A stretch of 64,000 nt of DNA from Coprobacter secundus (GTDB lineage Bacteria; Bacteroidota; Bacteroidia; Bacteroidales; Coprobacteraceae), in the NCBI GenBank assembly GCA_000803105.1, contig JTDA01000011.1, positions 1-64,000 of the forward strand, in the 5' to 3' direction. The translations under genes were made by a program, and so were the position numbers. Below are positions 53,682-63,798 of the stretch, piece after piece; the stretch's first letter is position 1; the number at the start of each line of letters is the position of its first letter. The notes beneath the pieces were generated by a model. That model worked only from the letters and a program-made list of their open reading frames with translations, ran no database searches and was not told the DNA's origin.

Positions 53682-55400
53682 TTATTCCATATATCCACCC
53701 TTCATCGGTGATACTGCATATTTTGTATATAGTCTCAATATGCCTTTAGTCTTCTTTTTTTCAGGAGGAGTCCATTTTCTCTTTCTCTCAATCAATACTC
53801 GTTCCATTTCTTCAGAAGAATATTTAATACCCTTGACACCTATAACATTTAAAGACCGAGCATCTATATCAACATGTATAAGGTCATCCTTTTCAATTAA
53901 TGCAATATTCCCACCCTCCATAGCCTCAGGAGATACGTGTCCAATAGCCGGTCCTCTTGTCGCTCCTGAAAAACGACCATCTGTAATTAATGCGACAGTG
54001 GATGAGAGAGCCTGATCCGAAGCTATAGCCTCAGTTGTATAAAACATTTCCGGCATACCACTTCCCTTAGGCCCTTCATACCGGATAATAACGGCATCTC
54101 CAGGAGATATTTCCCCTGATAAAACAGCTGAAATCGCACTTTCTTCACTATCAAACGGGACAGCTCTTAATATAACATTCCTCATTTTACTTGACATTGC
54201 AGAATGCTTTACAACAGCACCTTCTTGGGCAATATTCCCTTTTAATACAGCGATCGCACCTTCTTTACGAATAGGCTCTTTACAAGTTTTTATAATATCG
54301 TTTTTACTGACATGACGTTCTTTTAATTTTTCATTCCAATAATCATAATATTTATTTTGCCTCAGTTCTTCCAAATTTTCTCCTACACTTTTCCCTGTTA
54401 TAGTAAGGGCATCCAAATGAAGGAAAGATCGTAATTCTTCCATTATTGCAGGTGTACCACCGGCATATATATAATATTCCGCCGGATAAAATCCGCTTGG
54501 GCGAATATTCAATATATAAGGTATATTTCTATGAATGCAATCAAAGAAATCGCCATCAAGCTCTATATCCAATTCATGAGCAATTGCCGGAATATGCAAT
54601 AAAGAATTGCTTGAACCAGCAATTGCAGCATGCACCATAATAGCATTTTCAAATGCTTCAACAGTAAGAATTTTTTTAGGAGTAAGTTTAGTATGAGCTA
54701 AAGAGACGGCACATTCCCCTGCTTTTTGTGCCATTTTCAAAAGATCTTCTGAAGTTGCAGGCAAAAGTGATGTTCCTGGAAGGGCCAGCCCTAAAGCTTC
54801 TGACAAGACTTGCATGGTTGAAGCTGTTCCCATAAAAGAACACGCGCCACAACTTGGGCAAGCATGATGTTTAACATATTGAAATTGGTCAAAATCAATT
54901 TTCCCTTTTATATATTCTGCATTATATTTCCCCAATTGTTCGAGTGTCAAAGAATTTGGCCCTGCCGGCATAATTCCTCCAGGAACAAATACAGCAGGCA
55001 TATTTAATCGAGCGATAGCCTGTAAAAGGGCCGGAATACCTTTATCGCAAGATGAGATAAAAATTCCAGCATCATATGGTGTTGCCGAAGCGTGTATTTC
55101 TACAAGGTTTGCGATTGTTTCCCGAGAGACAAGAGAATAATTCATCCCATCATGACCTTGAGCTTGACCGTCACAAATATCCGTTGCATAAAATTCTGCG
55201 GCTCTCCCTCCGACATTTGAAACCCCATGTTTTGCACTTTTTACCAACTTATTAAGATGCGCACTTCCCGGATGGCTTTCTCCGAAAGTACTTTCTATAA
55301 TAATTTGCGTCATATCAAGCTCTTTTTCAGACCACCCCATTCCCAATCGTAGAGAATCCATTTCCGGGGCCAAATCTCTTATTTTTTGACTGATCAGCAT
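53682..55400 (-). CDS. IlvD/Edd-family sugar-acid dehydratase
   Basis: 572 residues. Fe-S dehydratase with cysteines in ATDICDGQAQGHDGM (C76), SSCDKGIPALLQ (C118) and CPSCGACSFMGTASTM (181-187), plus the C-terminal TDGRFSGATRGPAIGHVSPE signature. The family includes dihydroxy-acid dehydratase (IlvD), 6-phosphogluconate dehydratase and aldonate dehydratases (arabonate, xylonate, galactonate). As the last gene of an operon with an aldolase, a 2-hydroxyacid dehydrogenase and a beta-galactosidase, aldonate dehydration to a 2-keto-3-deoxy acid is more likely than valine synthesis. It lies 8 bp after the dehydrogenase gene. Confidence 0.8.
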   Translation of the reverse strand: MLISQKIRDLAPEMDSLRLGMGWSEKELDMTQIIIESTFGESHPGSAHLNKLVKSAKHGVSNVGGRAAEFYATDICDGQAQGHDGMNYSLVSRETIANLVEIHASATPYDAGIFISSCDKGIPALLQAIARLNMPAVFVPGGIMPAGPNSLTLEQLGKYNAEYIKGKIDFDQFQYVKHHACPSCGACSFMGTASTMQVLSEALGLALPGTSLLPATSEDLLKMAQKAGECAVSLAHTKLTPKKILTVEAFENAIMVHAAIAGSSNSLLHIPAIAHELDIELDGDFFDCIHRNIPYILNIRPSGFYPAEYYIYAGGTPAIMEELRSFLHLDALTITGKSVGENLEELRQNKYYDYWNEKLKERHVSKNDIIKTCKEPIRKEGAIAVLKGNIAQEGAVVKHSAMSSKMRNVILRAVPFDSEESAISAVLSGEISPGDAVIIRYEGPKGSGMPEMFYTTEAIASDQALSSTVALITDGRFSGATRGPAIGHVSPEAMEGGNIALIEKDDLIHVDIDARSLNVIGVKGIKYSSEEMERVLIERKRKWTPPEKKKTKGILRLYTKYAVSPMKGGYME

Positions 55401-55408
55401 AGCATTTT

Positions 55409-56365
55409 TTATTTTAATTCCGGAATAATAGTCATTTCTTTTCCCTGTGCAAAAGCATTAATATTACGTACAACTGCTTGAGCCATACGATTACTTGCCT
55501 CTTTCGAGTTAGAACCACAATGAGGTGTAAGAATTACATTTTTCAAATTTCTCAAATCTGCATCTTCTGAGATAGGAAGATATGGCTCTTGTAAAAAGAC
55601 ATCAATGGCAGCTCCAGCCAATTTACCTGTAGATAAAGCATCATAAAGGTCCGACTCATTAATAAGATTGCCTCGAGAGGTATTTACCAATAAAGCGCCT
55701 GTTTTAAATTTGTCTATGGTCTCCTTGTTGATATAATTTTGGGTTTCTGTTGTCGCTGTCATATGTATGGAAATTATATCGGCTTCGGCAACTGCCTCTT
55801 CAAAATTTCCGGTAAAGAGATCTGCAATCCCATCATTTGCTCCGTACTTATCAAAGGCATGTATTTTCATTCCGAATCCCAATTTGGCAATTCGGGCAAC
55901 ACTACGGCCTATCTGTCCATATCCAAGAATAGCCAACGTCTTATTTTTTAATTCCAATCCTGTCCGGCCCTGCCATATACCACTCATCATTGTACTATGC
56001 AGATATGGGATATTTTTTGCCAATGACAAGATAAGGCTCATGGCATATTCTGCTACAGAATCGGTCAATGTTCCGGGAGTATAGGCAACTTTTATCTTCC
56101 GCTGACGACATATATCAATCGGAACGGCATTATATCCTACCCCATACCGAATAACGACAGATCCCTCTTCCAACGATTGATAAAAATCTTTAGAATAAGC
56201 TTCCGCTCCTATGACAAAACACTTTATCCCTTTTCTATGAAGCTGAAGCATTTTTTCTTCATCTAATACATCTGTAAGATGATATTTTATGGAAAATTTA
56301 TCTGCACTATCCGAAAACACCTCACGACTTCTTTCAAATAAATCTTTTTGCAATACTACATCCAT
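55409..56365 (-). CDS. D-isomer-specific 2-hydroxyacid dehydrogenase
   Basis: 318 residues. NAD-binding GYGQIG at 148-153, catalytic R231 in NTSRGNLINE, E260 in FLQEP and H282 in LTPHCGSNSKEA make a complete active site of the phosphoglycerate dehydrogenase/hydroxypyruvate reductase superfamily. There is no ACT domain, which speaks against SerA. It probably interconverts a 2-keto acid and a 2-hydroxy acid from the sugar-acid pathway, for example glyoxylate, hydroxypyruvate or pyruvate. It lies 2 bp after the GH2 gene and 8 bp before the dehydratase gene. Confidence 0.8.
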   Translation of the reverse strand: MDVVLQKDLFERSREVFSDSADKFSIKYHLTDVLDEEKMLQLHRKGIKCFVIGAEAYSKDFYQSLEEGSVVIRYGVGYNAVPIDICRQRKIKVAYTPGTLTDSVAEYAMSLILSLAKNIPYLHSTMMSGIWQGRTGLELKNKTLAILGYGQIGRSVARIAKLGFGMKIHAFDKYGANDGIADLFTGNFEEAVAEADIISIHMTATTETQNYINKETIDKFKTGALLVNTSRGNLINESDLYDALSTGKLAGAAIDVFLQEPYLPISEDADLRNLKNVILTPHCGSNSKEASNRMAQAVVRNINAFAQGKEMTIIPELK

Positions 56366-56367
56366 GA

Positions 56368-59300
56368 TTACAAATAATTATAACGATTAGTTTTATATAT
56401 TTTATTAACATCACTTCTTGTCTTTATAGGAATTATCTTATAATTGTACACATATTCTTTTGATGTTAATCGATATTTTTCCAACGGCATTCCTGAAGGA
56501 TTCCAAGAAGTATTACCTCCTACACCAGCTTGCAAAAGATCAATATTTACAATATACCCTTGATTTTGAATCAGCTGAAAAGTATATTGGGCACGTTCTA
56601 TACCTTGTACTGTGTAAGGCCAAACAGAGCAACTCAACAAAGAGTCTCCAGACATAAAAAGCAAGCCTGTCAAGTCATTATTTAGTCTCAACCAACGAAT
56701 ATCCATGTGATTAGAGCTTTCTTGAGGTTTAACATAACTGTAGTAAAAGTCTTTTACCTTTCCTTGATATAATCCTATTTCTGCACCGGCTCTTCTATCT
56801 ATATAATTTTCAAAAGGTCCCATTCCATAAAATTGCATTTGATCAAAACTCTTGTTTACACCCACTTGCATACCTACACGCATAGGATCCGGTGATGTAT
56901 TGCCTATCGACAAAGATAATTGCACGCTTATAACTCCCTGATTATCTATAGAATAATTTTCCACACATTTGATCTCTTCATCTATAGATATTCTTTTTAC
57001 TTCAATATCTATTTTTTCAAAAGATACATTCTTGACTTCAAATTCATTTATTGGAAAACTCTCAGAAAGAGAATACCATATCTTTCTTGTTTCATGGGAT
57101 TTCCAGCAACGACGATCATTATCGGTTTGAGGCCTCCAAAAGTTAGGATGCAAAGCTTCCGAGAGATATTCTATTCCATCTTTTTTTATTGAGGCAAGTA
57201 CAGCCTTTTCTTTATCAAAATGACACTCAAAAGTTTTCCCTATACAAATCGCCAACTCTCGTTCTGAATTCTTGGTTATAATTTTAGCGTTTGTCTTTAA
57301 TTCAGATTTCGGCTTATTATAATTATAAAAGGGTAATTTAAACTGCTCTTTCGCTATTTCAAAACCAGCATCTGCCCAATAAGAAGAATATTTTGTCTGT
57401 ATAGATATACGCAAATAATACTCACTGGCAAAATCCGGATTTATTTCTTTGAAAGGAATCCTTACAAACGTAGAATCCTTGGGAGACAATTGAATTTCTG
57501 ATAATATTCCATTTCTAATTTCTATACCGTCTTTTTGAATACTCCAACATACTTGATATTTAGATAAATTAGTAAATACGGAACGATTATAAATTGAAAT
57601 CTCACCATTTCTCAGATTGACCGGCTTAATGGTGAATGGTTGAAAAATATATTTTATGCTCCATAATGCCGGTTTCGGAGTACGGTCAGGAGCAACAATA
57701 CCATTTAAACAAAAGTTCGAAGCATTAGGCTTATCTCCATAAAAACCTCCATATGAATAGAAAATCTCTCCGGTTTCTGATTTTTCCTCCAATCCTTGAT
57801 CTATCCAATCCCAAATACATCCTCCGCATAATCGTTTTTTTTGATGTATCAAATCCCAATATTCTTTCATGTTCCCAGTCGAATTTCCCATAGAATGCGC
57901 ATACTCGCACATAAAGACGGGTTTATTCCCTGTCTCAGGAGCGGAGAGGCTATCTATTGTTGAAATATCAGGATACATACGGCTAACAAAATCTTGAAAA
58001 TCGTAAGGATCATGTCCTATTATGCCACTGCATCCTTCATAATGTACAAGACGAGTAGGATCGTATACTTTTATCCATCCTGCCGCTGATGCAAGATTGG
58101 CTCCGTATCCAGATTCATTACCTAACGACCAACTAAATATAGACGCATGATTTTTGTCTCGTTCTACCATATTGATAATACGAGACATAAAAGCAGAGTT
58201 CCACTCCGGTTTCAATATCAATGTCCCCGTCCATTTACCATGATTTTCTATATTTGCCTCGTCCATTACATAAAGTCCGTATTTGTCACAAAGTTCATAC
58301 CAATATGTATCATTCGGATAATGGCTTGTTCGTACGCAATTGATATTGAATTGTTTCATCAACTTGGCATCCTGCTCCATTTCTTCTCTCGAAACATATT
58401 TTCCGGTATACGGACTATGTTCATGTCGATTCACGCCATATAGTTTTGTAGGTTGTCCGTTTACCAAAAATTCACCATCAGAATTTATTCGATACTCTCT
58501 GAATCCTATCTGAGCGGAACGACATTCCACAATCTTACCATACCGGTCTCTAAGAGTGAGGACCAAGGTGTATAAATACGGGGTTTCTGCACTCCATTTT
58601 ATAGGTTTCTCAATTTTCTTGCTCATTAATGCAAATGGTTGTGCATAGCGCACTTGGGATAAAGGATTCATCGCCATACGTCCACCAACCGAGAATGTAT
58701 CAGTCACCGCCACACCTTCTTTATTATACAATTGAGCTACCACAGACCACTTCCATAGATTTGCATTATCAGTTGAATATAGTTCGGGACGAATTTCCAA
58801 TATTGCATCGTTATATTTATCATCAAATACAGTCCGTACAAAAAAATCATATATTCCTGTTTTGGGAGTGGCCTCTATATATACATTCCGAGTAATTCCG
58901 CTAAGCCTCCAATGGTCTTGATCTTCAAGATACGACCCATCACTATAACGAAACACTTGTATTGAAATGCTATTTTTCCCTACATGTGCCACTGATGAAA
59001 TATCAAATTCTCCAGGGAGACAACTATCTTCTTTATAACCAACAAACTTTCCATTAACCCAAACATAATAGGCCGAATATGCACCACCGATATGTAATAC
59101 AAGTCGTTTGTTTTTATAAGAATCGGGCAAGTCAAATGTACGTTTATAAGAACCTACATTGTTATTGTTGATTTTATGAGAGATATACGGAGGGTTAAAG
59201 TCAAACGGATAGGCTGTATTTGTATAAATAGGTTGTCCATACCCTGCCCTTTCCCAATTACATGGGACTTGAATAAGTTTCCAGTTAGAGATATCAAATG

Positions 59301-59565
59301 TATCACAATAAAAATTTGCAGGTCGAAGTTCAGGCTTCTCTGAGTACATAAAACGCCACTCTCCGTTCAACGATTTTACAGTCGAAGGGACATTTCTTTC
59401 CAAGGCTTGTTTTATATTAGGGTAAGAGTATGTTATCACTCGTGCCGGCAACACATTTATATAATTTATCTGCTCGTTTTCCCAATATTTACTATCCTCA
59501 TTTTTAGCATGTGATAATACAAAAGCCATACTTAAGAGCAAAGCCATAAACTTCATTGATTTCAT
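56368..59565 (-). CDS. GH2 beta-galactosidase, exported LacZ type
   Basis: 1065 residues with a signal peptide (MKSMKFMALLLSMAFVLSHA). The full LacZ layout is seen: sugar-binding domain (SLNGEWRFMYSEKPELRPAN), immunoglobulin-like domain, TIM barrel with acid/base E484 in SLGNESGYG and nucleophile E554 in MCEYAHSMGNSTGN, then the C-terminal small-chain domain. It should hydrolyse terminal beta-galactosides, in the periplasm or at the surface. It sits 11 bp after the aldolase gene and 2 bp before the dehydrogenase gene, so glycan cleavage and sugar-acid use are co-expressed. Confidence 0.9.
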   Translation of the reverse strand: MKSMKFMALLLSMAFVLSHAKNEDSKYWENEQINYINVLPARVITYSYPNIKQALERNVPSTVKSLNGEWRFMYSEKPELRPANFYCDTFDISNWKLIQVPCNWERAGYGQPIYTNTAYPFDFNPPYISHKINNNNVGSYKRTFDLPDSYKNKRLVLHIGGAYSAYYVWVNGKFVGYKEDSCLPGEFDISSVAHVGKNSISIQVFRYSDGSYLEDQDHWRLSGITRNVYIEATPKTGIYDFFVRTVFDDKYNDAILEIRPELYSTDNANLWKWSVVAQLYNKEGVAVTDTFSVGGRMAMNPLSQVRYAQPFALMSKKIEKPIKWSAETPYLYTLVLTLRDRYGKIVECRSAQIGFREYRINSDGEFLVNGQPTKLYGVNRHEHSPYTGKYVSREEMEQDAKLMKQFNINCVRTSHYPNDTYWYELCDKYGLYVMDEANIENHGKWTGTLILKPEWNSAFMSRIINMVERDKNHASIFSWSLGNESGYGANLASAAGWIKVYDPTRLVHYEGCSGIIGHDPYDFQDFVSRMYPDISTIDSLSAPETGNKPVFMCEYAHSMGNSTGNMKEYWDLIHQKKRLCGGCIWDWIDQGLEEKSETGEIFYSYGGFYGDKPNASNFCLNGIVAPDRTPKPALWSIKYIFQPFTIKPVNLRNGEISIYNRSVFTNLSKYQVCWSIQKDGIEIRNGILSEIQLSPKDSTFVRIPFKEINPDFASEYYLRISIQTKYSSYWADAGFEIAKEQFKLPFYNYNKPKSELKTNAKIITKNSERELAICIGKTFECHFDKEKAVLASIKKDGIEYLSEALHPNFWRPQTDNDRRCWKSHETRKIWYSLSESFPINEFEVKNVSFEKIDIEVKRISIDEEIKCVENYSIDNQGVISVQLSLSIGNTSPDPMRVGMQVGVNKSFDQMQFYGMGPFENYIDRRAGAEIGLYQGKVKDFYYSYVKPQESSNHMDIRWLRLNNDLTGLLFMSGDSLLSCSVWPYTVQGIERAQYTFQLIQNQGYIVNIDLLQAGVGGNTSWNPSGMPLEKYRLTSKEYVYNYKIIPIKTRSDVNKIYKTNRYNYL

Positions 59566-59576
59566 ATCTTTTACGG

Positions 59577-60338
59577 TTAATCAATAATCGAGGTAAATTC
59601 TTTTGATTTTTCCAGCAAAAAAATAGTATCCATACCACAAGCAATAAAACGCATGCCACTATGTATTAGATTTTTTATTTTTTCCTGCGTAGGATGTACC
59701 TCATGATACCCCATGGTTACATTATGTTGGACCGCTTTCTCTTGTATCAGGTTTATAACCTTTTTAAATTCCGGATTATCAAATTGCCCGGGGATATTCA
59801 TAGAACCAGACAAGTCATAAGGACCAACAAAAACAGCATGGATATCTTTGCAAGAAAATATCTTATCTAAATCCAATATTGCATCGATGTGTTCTATCAT
59901 TATAGCTATAAAGATCTCTTGGTTTGCTGTTTCAAAATAGTCTTGCGACCACTCGCCATATCCCGTACATCGAGGTAAAGCAAAAGATCTATTCCCTTTA
60001 GGAGAATATTTGATATAAGAAATGGCTTTTTCTACATCTTCATAAGATTTTATCATGGGAATAATTATTCCCCGCACTCCCATATCCAAAAACTTTTTTA
60101 TCTCTACACCATCATTACTACTGATGCGGACAAATGGTTCTGCTCCATACATTTGAATACTTCTGGTCATGTTGAGAGCTGTTTCTTTAGAAATTTGAGA
60201 ATGTTCAGCATCAACACATATCCAATCAAATCCTGCTTGAGCCATGATTTCAGCTGCAGTTATACTATTTGACATAACCCACCCACCAAGAGAGGGCTTT
60301 TGTTCTGCCAATTTTACCAATACTTTATTTTTTTTCAT
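59577..60338 (-). CDS. HpcH/HpaI-family aldolase
   Basis: 253 residues. Class II pyruvate-type aldolase with D43-x-E45-H46 in CVDAEHS, R71 in VRISSND, and metal ligands E149 (IMIEHIDAI) and D175 (VGPYDLSG), at the same positions as in HpaI. It cleaves 2-keto-3-deoxy acids to pyruvate and an aldehyde. Known branches act on 2-keto-3-deoxy-L-rhamnonate, 5-keto-4-deoxy-D-glucarate or 4-hydroxy-2-oxoheptanedioate; the exact substrate here is unknown. Its ATG overlaps the stop of the NHL gene by 4 bp, so translation is probably coupled. Confidence 0.85.
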   Translation of the reverse strand: MKKNKVLVKLAEQKPSLGGWVMSNSITAAEIMAQAGFDWICVDAEHSQISKETALNMTRSIQMYGAEPFVRISSNDGVEIKKFLDMGVRGIIIPMIKSYEDVEKAISYIKYSPKGNRSFALPRCTGYGEWSQDYFETANQEIFIAIMIEHIDAILDLDKIFSCKDIHAVFVGPYDLSGSMNIPGQFDNPEFKKVINLIQEKAVQHNVTMGYHEVHPTQEKIKNLIHSGMRFIACGMDTIFLLEKSKEFTSIID

Positions 60339-61900
60339 TCTTTAATAAACGTTTTTGAACCTACCCCTTCGACTTTAACGATATACACATTCGATGTTAA
60401 TTCCTGATTTATATCTACTTTATCATCTTTTATCTGATGTATATTGGTATATATTATTTTTCCTGAGGTATCGGCTATTGTTATTTTCTTTTTCTCTAAA
60501 TTATGGTTGGGGATAGATATTGTAATCCTATTGTTTTTTGAATGGGCAGAAACATAAAATAAATTATTCAAAGTCAAATTATCCACTGAAGTTACTTTAT
60601 GTATCTCCATGGTAAACTTGGCTTTATCACACCCATATTTATTATAAGCGGTTACACAATACTCTTTGCTTTCCGATTCAAACAGCGGTTTTCCTGAAAT
60701 CATTCCGGTCGACGAGTCAAATACTAATCCTTCGGGCAATTGAGGATGTATGGTATAACCGGTAGTCGTAATCTTACGTATTTTATGATTCCCGTAATCG
60801 GTTACATATACATAACCTTCACCATCCACAGCAACATCTGTCGGGGAATTGAAAAGAGCTTTTGATCCTATTTCATCTTTACACCCACTCTCTCCTGAGC
60901 CGGCCAAAGTGGTTACATCTCCTAACGAATTGATACGACGTATTCGATGTCCTCCATAATCTGCTACAAAAACATCTCCATCTATCCCATAAGCCACTCC
61001 ATAAGGACTACGAAATCCGGCCATAATCCCAGTCTCATCATCATCCCCTCCACAAAAACATCCGGCTAAAGTCCGCACATATTGTTGGGTTCCAATTATA
61101 CGTATTAAATTATTACCATAGTCTGCCACCGCAATTTCTCCATTTGAAGATACTGCAACACCTGTTGGCAAATGGAATGTCGCCATTTCTCCTTGGGAGT
61201 TGATTCCGGAGGCCTCACTATTCCCTGCAACAGTTGATACATCACCTTCCGGTGTTATTTTTCTTATCCGATTATTATACCGATCTCCGACATAGAGATT
61301 ATCCGCTGAATCGATAACTATCGATATGGGGAAATTAAATTTGGCTTGATCTCCCTTTCCATTTACATATCCGACAGTGCCCACTCCGGCAAATGTACTT
61401 ACATTCCCATCTGGAGTAATTTTACGGATAGCATGATTTCTAATCTCAACGACATATAAATTTCCATTTGAATCCATAACCACATCCCCCGGCTCATTAA
61501 ACTTAGCAGAATCAGAATTTCCATTAACGAACCCGATTCCACTACCACCGGCAATAGAGATCACTTCCCTATCCGGAGTAATTTTACATATTCGGTGGTT
61601 ATTACGGTCTGCCACATAAATTATTCCATTCTGATCGACAGTAAGTCCTTGAGGAAATTGGAATTTTGCCTTATCTCCTTGTCCATCCGCCATTCCTCTG
61701 GTACTTCCTGCAACCGTAACTGTGGTACCATATGCCTCTACCGGGATATCTCCTCCTACATTTTGAGGGATTATCGGCTCTATCATTTCTCCACAGCTCA
61801 AATTATAATGTTCACTGTAGATTATTTGAGGAGTTTGAGCTTTTATTCCGGCAAAAGCCGGAACAAAAGCCAGACAGAATATTTTGAATAATTTATTCAT
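60335..61900 (-). CDS. Six-bladed NHL propeller protein with T9SS sorting tail (shorter)
   Basis: 521 residues with a signal peptide (LFKIFCLAFVPAFAGIKAQT). Six NHL repeats occupy about residues 65-385, with blades such as IYVADRNNHRICKITPDREV and VYVTDYGNHKIRKIT. A short Ig-like region (GLVFDSSTGMISGKPLFESE) and a T9SS type A tail (ITIADTSGKIIYTN through to IKE) follow. It is likely a secreted or surface propeller that binds glycan or protein; a lactonase role is possible but no catalytic residues are evident. It lies 10 bp after the longer NHL gene and overlaps the aldolase gene. Confidence 0.85.
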   Translation of the reverse strand: MNKLFKIFCLAFVPAFAGIKAQTPQIIYSEHYNLSCGEMIEPIIPQNVGGDIPVEAYGTTVTVAGSTRGMADGQGDKAKFQFPQGLTVDQNGIIYVADRNNHRICKITPDREVISIAGGSGIGFVNGNSDSAKFNEPGDVVMDSNGNLYVVEIRNHAIRKITPDGNVSTFAGVGTVGYVNGKGDQAKFNFPISIVIDSADNLYVGDRYNNRIRKITPEGDVSTVAGNSEASGINSQGEMATFHLPTGVAVSSNGEIAVADYGNNLIRIIGTQQYVRTLAGCFCGGDDDETGIMAGFRSPYGVAYGIDGDVFVADYGGHRIRRINSLGDVTTLAGSGESGCKDEIGSKALFNSPTDVAVDGEGYVYVTDYGNHKIRKITTTGYTIHPQLPEGLVFDSSTGMISGKPLFESESKEYCVTAYNKYGCDKAKFTMEIHKVTSVDNLTLNNLFYVSAHSKNNRITISIPNHNLEKKKITIADTSGKIIYTNIHQIKDDKVDINQELTSNVYIVKVEGVGSKTFIKE

Positions 61901-61910
61901 GTTTTTTATT

Positions 61911-63773
61911 TTACTTCTTAATGATTTTGCAGCAATCCACCCCTTCCGCTTTTACGAAATAGATTCCAGCCGGAAGATGAGCGACTGAAATAGCAGAACT
62001 ATCCATAACATTGCGAGTTATGACTACATTCCCGGCTATATCATAAATATTTACAACAACCGAATTTCCTTCACCAAGTTCTACGTTGATTACGTCCGTC
62101 GCATAAGTCGGGAAAACTCGAACCGGAAGAAGTTCTTTTTTAGATAATCCTGTACTTAACGATTCGAATGTTACCTCAATCGTATGATCTGCGGTTATAT
62201 TTTCAAATGTATATGTATCTCCTTCAACAGCTGTTACAGTACCATCTACTTTTACTTCATTAACAGCAAATCCTTCATTGGGTGTGATTTTAAAGGTTGC
62301 ATCTTTTCCGCTTACAACCTCTTTTGAACGAGTTATCTTCCCATTTTCTCCTGCCGTAGAAGTAATCGTATATACATCTGTGGTAGCTTCCACTACCTCT
62401 ATATTCAGAATAGTAGAGTTAGTTGCATCAAAATTGAATCCTTTAATCAAATAATCGGTTGCCGGAGATACTGCTGTCGGAGTTCCATATATTTCGGCAT
62501 TAAACATATTCATACCGATACCTGCCGGGAATTGCGGAGAATTGTTAAACCCGGTCAAATTGATTTTACGAATGGCATGGTTGTTAAAATCAGCTACATA
62601 TAAACAACGATTTTTAGTATCATAGGCTAAATTTGCCGGTTGTTTAAAAAATGCTGCTGTACCAAGGGTGTTGTCAACAAAACTTCCACCGCTTTTTCCC
62701 GCTAAAGTAAACACAATGTTTTCGGGTGATATTCTACGAACATTATGTTTATTGAAATCAGCTACGTAAATTTCTCCATATTGGTCACAAGCCACACCGA
62801 TAGGCATGGTAAATCTGGCCAACAGCGGGTCTCCATCCTTAGATCCCTCTTCTCCTGCTGCTGCAGAATTATCTCCGGCTACAAGCGATACTGTACTGGC
62901 TGTAAGATCTACTTTACGTACACGGTTTCCTCCTGCTTCTGTAATAATAAGATTTCCATCTTTATCTATAGCAATTCCTGCCGGATTATTAAATGTTGCC
63001 TGCGTCAAGGCATCCCCATCTACTGCAGAAGCACCTCCTCTTCCGGCAATAGTCGTAACCGTTCCGGTCGGAGTCACTTTACGTATACGATGATTACCCC
63101 GATCGGTTACATATAAATTATCTTCCGCATCTATAGCCAAGCCAAATGGGTTATTGAATTGGGCGTCGGCCAAATCACCATCGGCATACCCTTTAGTTCC
63201 ACCCACAAATGTGGTTACCGTTCCCTCCGGAGTAATCTTACGTATACAGTTATTTCCCGATTCAGCTACATAAAGATTACCTTTGCTATCGACGGCAATA
63301 TCCATCGGATTATTAAACCTGGCCTCTGTCCCGGTACCATTTACCAACCCGGCTGCTCCTGCAACGGCCGATATGTCTCCAGCTATAGTAGACACTTTAC
63401 CGGTCTCGAAATCGACCTTTCTGACACGATTTCCATAACGTTCTGTTACATATAAATTCCCGTTATTATCTATACATATACCATGAGGAGAATTGAATTT
63501 TGCTTGCGCTATATCTCCATCCTCATAACCCGCAGCTGACGAAGTTGATGCGGGTTTATAAGTCACAGTCGTTACGGTAGAATAACGGTTCGTACTGGTA
63601 GCGGGTATCTCTTCCGGGTTATATATCGGTCTGAAATTTGTCATTTTCACTCCTTTCTTGAATACTCTTGCAGAAAAGCCGAATTCAAAGTCTGATATTT
63701 GAGCCTTCACACCATGTATAACTCCAAAAGAAAGAATAGCATAACAAATGCCACTTAGGATAATTTTTTTCAT
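61911..63773 (-). CDS. Six-bladed NHL propeller protein with repeat domain and T9SS tail (longer)
   Basis: 620 residues with a signal peptide (LSGICYAILSFGVIHGVKAQ). Six NHL blades at about 75-415 include NLYVTERYGNRVRKV and LYVADFNNHAIRKI. A bacterial-repeat domain of the InlB/Listeria type (STAGENGKITRSKEVVSGKD to ITADHTIEVTFE) follows, then a T9SS tail (VVNIYDIAGNVVITRNV to KIIKK). The propeller is similar to that of the next gene, so the pair arose by duplication. It should be a T9SS-exported surface protein of the glycan locus. It lies 25 bp after the LamG gene. Confidence 0.85.
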   Translation of the reverse strand: MKKIILSGICYAILSFGVIHGVKAQISDFEFGFSARVFKKGVKMTNFRPIYNPEEIPATSTNRYSTVTTVTYKPASTSSAAGYEDGDIAQAKFNSPHGICIDNNGNLYVTERYGNRVRKVDFETGKVSTIAGDISAVAGAAGLVNGTGTEARFNNPMDIAVDSKGNLYVAESGNNCIRKITPEGTVTTFVGGTKGYADGDLADAQFNNPFGLAIDAEDNLYVTDRGNHRIRKVTPTGTVTTIAGRGGASAVDGDALTQATFNNPAGIAIDKDGNLIITEAGGNRVRKVDLTASTVSLVAGDNSAAAGEEGSKDGDPLLARFTMPIGVACDQYGEIYVADFNKHNVRRISPENIVFTLAGKSGGSFVDNTLGTAAFFKQPANLAYDTKNRCLYVADFNNHAIRKINLTGFNNSPQFPAGIGMNMFNAEIYGTPTAVSPATDYLIKGFNFDATNSTILNIEVVEATTDVYTITSTAGENGKITRSKEVVSGKDATFKITPNEGFAVNEVKVDGTVTAVEGDTYTFENITADHTIEVTFESLSTGLSKKELLPVRVFPTYATDVINVELGEGNSVVVNIYDIAGNVVITRNVMDSSAISVAHLPAGIYFVKAEGVDCCKIIKK

Positions 63774-63798
63774 ATTAGTATAATTTAAAAATGGTTAA

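Noticed and set aside
53575..54015. Plus-strand frame of 146 codons over the end of the dehydratase gene
   Set aside because: Most of it is antisense to the conserved C-terminus of the dehydratase.
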